NCBI GenBank assembly: GCA_945622055.1
Contig: CALZBV010000062.1
Location: 1 to 11,076 of the forward strand
Source of the DNA: an uncultured Clostridia bacterium
GTDB taxonomy: Bacteria > Bacillota > Clostridia > Lachnospirales > Lachnospiraceae
Direction: 5' to 3'
DNA: 11,076 nucleotides
Part shown: in pieces, positions 8,398-11,076 of the stretch
Layout of the letters: each line of letters opens with the position of its first letter
Numbering within the stretch: the first letter of the stretch is position 1
Notes under the pieces: model-generated
Database searches by the model: none
Told to the model about the DNA's origin: nothing
Seen by the model: the letters and a program-made list of their open reading frames with translations, nothing else
Translations under genes and position numbers: made by a program

Positions 8398-8868
8398 CTA
8401 CTTCTGTACCGTTTTTTCCATCCTTTTTAAAAGCTTAACAAATACCGACTGCTCCATTCCAACTGCCATATCCTTATCCAGACAATGTACCCTAAGCTCG
8501 TTTCCGGCAAGCTCTGCAGTTATCGTTCCCGGAGTCAGGGTAATCGAATTTGCCAGTACGGTTCTCGCAAGGTCTGTCTTTAAGTCCGTATGAAAGGTAA
8601 CCAGAACCGGCTCCATTTCATACTTTGGGGAGAGAATGCAAAAAAACATGACAAGATTTGCCTTCACAACCTCAGCTACCAATACGAAGCCGTACCAGAG
8701 CACCTGCGGTAAAAGTCTGACCGCCTTCCACTCCTTCTTTGGGTCATACTCCAGAAATTTCCGGCAAAATGCATATACCGCCACAGAAAGCACGACACCG
8801 AAACAAAGAATCTCTCCGGTTATTTTCCCACTAAAAATCAGCCATAAAGCAAATAATGCCAGTATCAT
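8398..8868 (-). CDS. mnhE: MnhE/MrpE (MbhA-like) subunit, first gene of the antiporter operon
   Basis: A 156-residue protein of the MrpE/PhaE family (PF01899), the usual length. The N-terminal hydrophobic helices (about 1-35) and a further one (about 54-80) precede a cytosolic domain with the hallmark ANSITLTPGTIT (106-117). MrpE subunits are required for activity or stability of Mrp antiporters. The ATG at 8868 lies behind AAGGA, with a strong vegetative promoter about 55 bases upstream, marking this as the operon's first gene. It ends in TAG, which merges with the mnhF ribosome-binding site (TAGGAGG). Confidence 0.93.
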   Translation of the reverse strand: MILALFALWLIFSGKITGEILCFGVVLSVAVYAFCRKFLEYDPKKEWKAVRLLPQVLWYGFVLVAEVVKANLVMFFCILSPKYEMEPVLVTFHTDLKTDLARTVLANSITLTPGTITAELAGNELRVHCLDKDMAVGMEQSVFVKLLKRMEKTVQK

Positions 8869-8923
8869 AGTAGTCCTTCATCTCCTTTTGAATAAGAAGT
8901 AAAAATAAACGTAAACCGATGTA

Positions 8924-8952
8924 ATATTAGCACTTTGTTCAGTATCTGTCAA
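8924..8952 (-). promoter_or_regulatory. Sigma-A promoter of the Mrp/Mbh-like operon
   Basis: The minus strand shows a perfect -35 box TTGACA (8952-8947), a 17-base spacer, and the -10 box TAATAT (8929-8924), one mismatch from TATAAT. Transcription would start near 8917, giving a leader of roughly 50 bases before mnhE with ribosome-binding sequence AAGGA. This suggests strong constitutive vegetative expression. I see no convincing operator. Confidence 0.85.
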
Positions 8953-8954
8953 GC

Positions 8955-8989
8955 AAAAGACCGACTGCTCATCAAATTTGCAGTCGGTC
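8955..8989 (-). terminator. Rho-independent terminator after sigG
   Basis: A perfect 10-bp stem, GACCGACTGC (8959-8968) paired with GCAGTCGGTC (8980-8989), encloses an 11-base loop. On the minus strand it is followed by TTTT then GCTT, so the T-run is short. On the plus strand CTGTTTTT follows, so it may act in both directions. It lies 31 bases after the sigG stop and separates the sporulation genes from the next operon. Confidence 0.8.
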
Positions 8990-9020
8990 CTGTTTTTACG
9001 CTGTATCTGTTTTTTCCGTT

Positions 9021-9809
9021 TCATTTTTTTCGGTCTGACAGATACTTTTTCATACTTCTTAGTGCATTTTTTTCCAGTCTGGAAACCTGTGCCTGCGAAA
9101 TATGAATCTCCTGTGCCACCTCCATTTGTGTTTTTCCATGAAAGAAACGCATGTCGATAATCATTTTTTCTCTTCCCGGCAATCGTTTCATCGCTTCCTT
9201 CAGCGAGATTTCCTCAACCCATGCCTCCTCCCGGTTCTTCTTATCACATACCTGGTCCATTACATACAACGCATCGCCGCCCTCCCGGTACACCGGTTCA
9301 TAAAGTGATACCGGGGTCTGAATGGCATCAAATGCCTCATTGATTTCCTACGTGGAAAGTCCGGTCCGTTCCGCAATTTCGGCAATCGTCGGATCACGGT
9401 TTAATTCCTTAAGCAATATCTCCTTTGCATAAATAGCCTTATACGCTACATCCCGGATGGAACGGCTGACCCGGATTGCATTATTATCACGCAAATACCT
9501 CCTTATTTCCCCGATAATCATCGGAACCGCATACGTAGAAAACTTTACTCCCTGTTCTGTGTCAAAATTATCAATGGCCTTCATTAATCCGATGCAGCCG
9601 ATTTGAAACAAATCATCTACATTTTCGTTATTTCCCGAGAACCTTTGGATAATACTAAGCACCAGCCGCAGATTTCCCCGGATGTATTCCTCTCTCGCCG
9701 CGTGGTCTCCCTGCTTTATTTTTTTAAACAATACCTCCTTTTCCTCACTGCTTAATAGTGGAAGCTTTGCGGTATTTACTCCACAGATTTCAACCTTATA
9801 AAGTGCCAT
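9021..9809 (-). pseudogene. sigG: Sporulation sigma factor SigG, interrupted by one in-frame TAG
   Basis: Late forespore sigma factor, which directs RNA polymerase to forespore genes after engulfment. The frame from ATG 9809 to TGA 9021 is 262 codons, the family's usual size (about 260). Residues 1-19 carry the SigG-type N-terminus (KVEICGVNT). Region 2 spans about 35-108 (NLRLVLSIIQRF, DDLFQIGCIGLMKAIDNFD, FSTYAVPMIIGEIRRYLRD). Region 3 follows to about 150, and region 4 covers about 203-255 with the helix-turn-helix TQMEVAQEIHISQAQVSRLE (227-246). Codon 154 is TAG; the frame is clean on both sides. Stopping there gives 153 residues without region 4, so -35 recognition would be lost. The post-stop piece has only a GTG at 9293 without a ribosome-binding site. 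AGGAGGG precedes the start by eight bases. It is named pseudogene for the stop. If real and not suppressed, the strain should fail late sporulation. Confidence 0.85.
9348..9350 (-). other. In-frame amber codon in sigG
   Basis: Minus-strand codons read ACG TAG GAA; the flanking protein is AERTGLST-stop-EINEAFDAIQTPVSLYEP. The DAIQ-PVSL-EP segment after it is a SigG hallmark, so the frame is right. One-step ancestors include GAG (Glu) and CAG (Gln); a polar residue is expected at this loop position. Confidence 0.9.
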
Positions 9810-9817
9810 GGCACATT

Positions 9818-9836
9818 CCCTCCTGTCATAAACAGG
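9818..9836 (-). promoter_or_regulatory. sigG leader: ribosome-binding site and small hairpin
   Basis: AGGAGGG (9824-9818 on the minus strand) precedes the sigG ATG by eight bases. The inverted repeat CCTGT-TTATG-ACAGG (9836-9822) forms a 5-bp stem that takes up the first three bases of that site. It could slightly reduce sigG translation, but the stem is short and may be chance. Confidence 0.4.
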
Positions 9837-9858
9837 TATGAATTCCCTGCCTCATTGT

Positions 9859-9888
9859 AAGGATGTACCAATCACCTTTGAATTATAC
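9859..9888 (-). promoter_or_regulatory. Candidate forespore (sigma-G/sigma-F) promoter of sigG
   Basis: The minus strand has GTATA (9888-9884), an 18-base spacer and CATCCTT (9865-9859). This matches the sigma-G pattern (G-x-ATR, N17-18, CATxxTA) in all but the last -10 base. Sigma-F and sigma-G recognise overlapping sequences, and sigG is known in Bacillus to be started by sigma-F and amplified by sigma-G. It lies about 50 bases upstream of the sigG start. Confidence 0.55.
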
Positions 9889-9899
9889 GAAAAAGAGCC

Positions 9900-10634
9900 C
9901 TAAGCACTCATTTCTTTTTTCAATCGTTTCATTATTTTCTTTTCCAGTCGGGATATGTAGGACTGTGAGATTCCAAGCATATCCGCAACCTCCTTTTGTG
10001 TATGCTCCTTTCCGTTTCCATCGGAAAGTCCATAGCGCAGACCGATGATTAACCGTTCCCTGTCATTTAGACCGGACAAGGCGTGTCCAAGCGCCTTCCG
10101 GTTATCCTGCTCCTCCATTCCCTTATATACTTCATCCTCATCCGTCCCAAGAATATCCGACAATAAAAGCTCATTTCCGTCCCAATCCACATTCAGCGGT
10201 TCATCAATGGAAACCTCCATTTTCTGACGACTGCTCCTCCTAAGATACATTAATATCTCATTTTCAATGCAACGGGAAGCGTAGGTCGCAAGCTTGATAT
10301 TCTTTTCCGGATTAAAGGTATTGATTGCTTTAATCAGACCGATGGTTCCGATTGAAATCAGATCCTCCACGCCAACGCCCGTATTATCGAATTTTTTCGC
10401 TATGTAAACCACCAGCCTCAGATTGTGCTCTACCAGCTCTGCCCTTGCCGCATCTGCCGTGTCAGACCCAAGCGCAGCAATTGCTTCTGCCTCCTCCTCC
10501 ATACTAACGGGTGGCGGGAGCACCTCTGACCCTCCAATATAATGAATTTCCCCGTACTTACCAAGCAATAACGCAGCCAGATTTGGAATCATACGAAAAT
10601 GAAATTTGTTCTGTACCGAAACACTTAATAACAT
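9900..10634 (-). CDS. sigE: Sporulation sigma factor SigE (pro-sigma-E precursor)
   Basis: Mother-cell sigma factor, made as an inactive precursor and activated by SpoIIGA cleavage near the membrane. The 244-residue product has a pro-sequence of about 30 residues (hydrophobic LAALLLG at 19-25) before the conserved HYIGGSEVLPPP (31-42). Region 2 follows (NLRLVVYIAKKF, EDLISIGTIGLIKAINTF, KLATYASRCIENEILMYLRR), then SIDEPLNVDWDGNELLLSD (142-160), and region 4 with the helix-turn-helix HTQKEVADMLGISQSYISRL (211-230). I chose ATG 10634 because AAGGAG lies about seven bases upstream; a TTG at 10676 would add 14 residues and overlap the spoIIGA stop. It ends in TAG after RLKKEMSA, a typical end; TAA follows six codons later. 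The gap to sigG is 90 bases. The gene looks intact. Confidence 0.95.
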   Translation of the reverse strand: MLLSVSVQNKFHFRMIPNLAALLLGKYGEIHYIGGSEVLPPPVSMEEEAEAIAALGSDTADAARAELVEHNLRLVVYIAKKFDNTGVGVEDLISIGTIGLIKAINTFNPEKNIKLATYASRCIENEILMYLRRSSRQKMEVSIDEPLNVDWDGNELLLSDILGTDEDEVYKGMEEQDNRKALGHALSGLNDRERLIIGLRYGLSDGNGKEHTQKEVADMLGISQSYISRLEKKIMKRLKKEMSA

Positions 10635-10672
10635 AGCCCTTCTCCTTCCCTGATTATAAGAATCCTTTTGTT

Positions 10673-11076
10673 TCAATTGTTTTGTGTCTGATACCGTACC
10701 TCAAAAAACTCCGGCTGCAGCAACAGCTCGTACTCCCGACCGAAAAACAGTCTCGTCTGTGTTCCAACCACTGCCGCCATTCCATGATATACGCATCCAC
10801 CCTGTTCCTTTGTAATTTCACAATCTACCCGTACACCATAAAGTAACCCTTTTCCTCCTACTCCGTGAAACGGCAGACATATGTATTTCTGCGGACAAAG
10901 CAGCTTTGACTTTATTACCCAGTCCTCGATTTGTTCTTCTCTTGCAACAATGACCGGAAGACTGCTTCCATATAATTTCAGACGGTTTCCGGTATCCAGA
11001 TACGCTGTGTATTCCCTGCTCTCACCCTCAAAGCTTAATCTTGTTTCATAGAGATATCCACGTTCCGTATTTTTCT
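10673..11076 (-). CDS. spoIIGA: SpoIIGA, pro-sigma-E processing protease, partial (5' end outside window)
   Basis: The C-terminal cytosolic protease domain, 133 complete codons, read from the window edge to TGA at 10675-10673. The motif YLDTGNRL (Asp codon 10996-10994) is the aspartic-protease-like active-site signature of SpoIIGA, and LPFHGVGGKGLLYGVRVD resembles the later conserved region. The N-terminal five-helix membrane domain lies outside the window. SpoIIGA sits in the asymmetric septum and cleaves pro-sigma-E after a signal from the forespore protein SpoIIR. The next gene, sigE, begins 38 bases downstream, the standard spoIIGA-sigE pair that shares one promoter upstream of this window. 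Confidence 0.93.
   Translation of the reverse strand, partial: KNTERGYLYETRLSFEGESREYTAYLDTGNRLKLYGSSLPVIVAREEQIEDWVIKSKLLCPQKYICLPFHGVGGKGLLYGVRVDCEITKEQGGCVYHGMAAVVGTQTRLFFGREYELLLQPEFFEVRYQTQNN

Noticed and set aside
2086..9293. Post-amber halves (ATG 2086 and GTG 9293) as separate re-initiated genes
   Set aside because: Neither start has a ribosome-binding site, and both fragments are clearly the C-terminal halves of single-domain families in the same frame.
4579..9902. Genome-wide reassignment of TAG to an amino acid
   Set aside because: TAG ends mnhE, mnhB, mnhD and sigE exactly at family-typical C-termini, and read-through of mnhB would add 26 unrelated codons.
10634..10676. Earlier TTG start for sigE at 10676
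   Set aside because: It has no suitable ribosome-binding site and overlaps the spoIIGA stop, while ATG 10634 has AAGGAG at good spacing and gives a normal-length pro-sequence.
1..11076. CRISPR arrays, tRNA or rRNA genes, insertion sequences
   Set aside because: I found no repeat arrays, cloverleaf-like segments, transposase motifs or terminal repeats; the window is almost fully occupied by the listed genes.

Overview
The window looks like chromosome of an anaerobic endospore-former lineage of the Clostridia, most likely a Lachnospiraceae-type gut bacterium. The reasons are the spoIIGA-sigE-sigG block, strong AGGAGG ribosome-binding sites, moderate-to-low GC, and a tightly packed Mrp/Mbh-type membrane operon. 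The family assignment is inference. Every gene I accept is on the minus strand, so the biological order runs from high to low coordinates.

Right end (11076 to about 9020): the C-terminal half of SpoIIGA (pro-sigma-E protease, DTGN active-site motif), then the complete sporulation sigma factor gene sigE, then sigG. Between sigE and sigG lies a sigma-F/sigma-G-type promoter candidate and a small hairpin that touches the sigG ribosome-binding site. sigG is interrupted by a single in-frame TAG at codon 154, between the conserved sigma region 2/3 half and the region 4 half. It is otherwise intact at 262 codons. A perfect 10-bp terminator stem follows sigG. The next promoter, TTGACA-N17-TAATAT, begins within two bases of the terminator's T-run.

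Left end (8868 to 1, running off the window): one long operon for a multisubunit cation/proton-translocating membrane complex. The order is MnhE, MnhF, MnhG, MbhD (MrpA C-terminal piece), an MbhE-MnhB fusion with a long charged N-terminal extension, MnhC (NuoK-like), then four consecutive MrpD/NuoLMN-like antiporter subunits. This is the order of the membrane arm of archaeal Mbh hydrogenases (A-B-C-D-E-F-G-H) with three extra H/MrpD-like subunits. No NiFe, Fe-S, quinone- or NADH-binding subunit is visible; a redox arm could lie left of position 1. Most genes overlap by a few bases (TAATG or TGATG) or are 2-17 bases apart, which suggests translational coupling. The third of the four antiporter subunits also has one in-frame TAG (codon 315), where its paralogues carry Tyr or Phe.

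The most notable observation is these two isolated in-frame amber codons in otherwise well-preserved genes, both in a CG-TAG context. They may be recent nonsense mutations, sequence errors, or read-through/suppression. TAG also ends four genes here at natural-looking C-termini, so a global reassignment of TAG is unlikely. No gene-free stretch exceeds 300 bases; the longest gap (8869-9020) holds the terminator and promoter.
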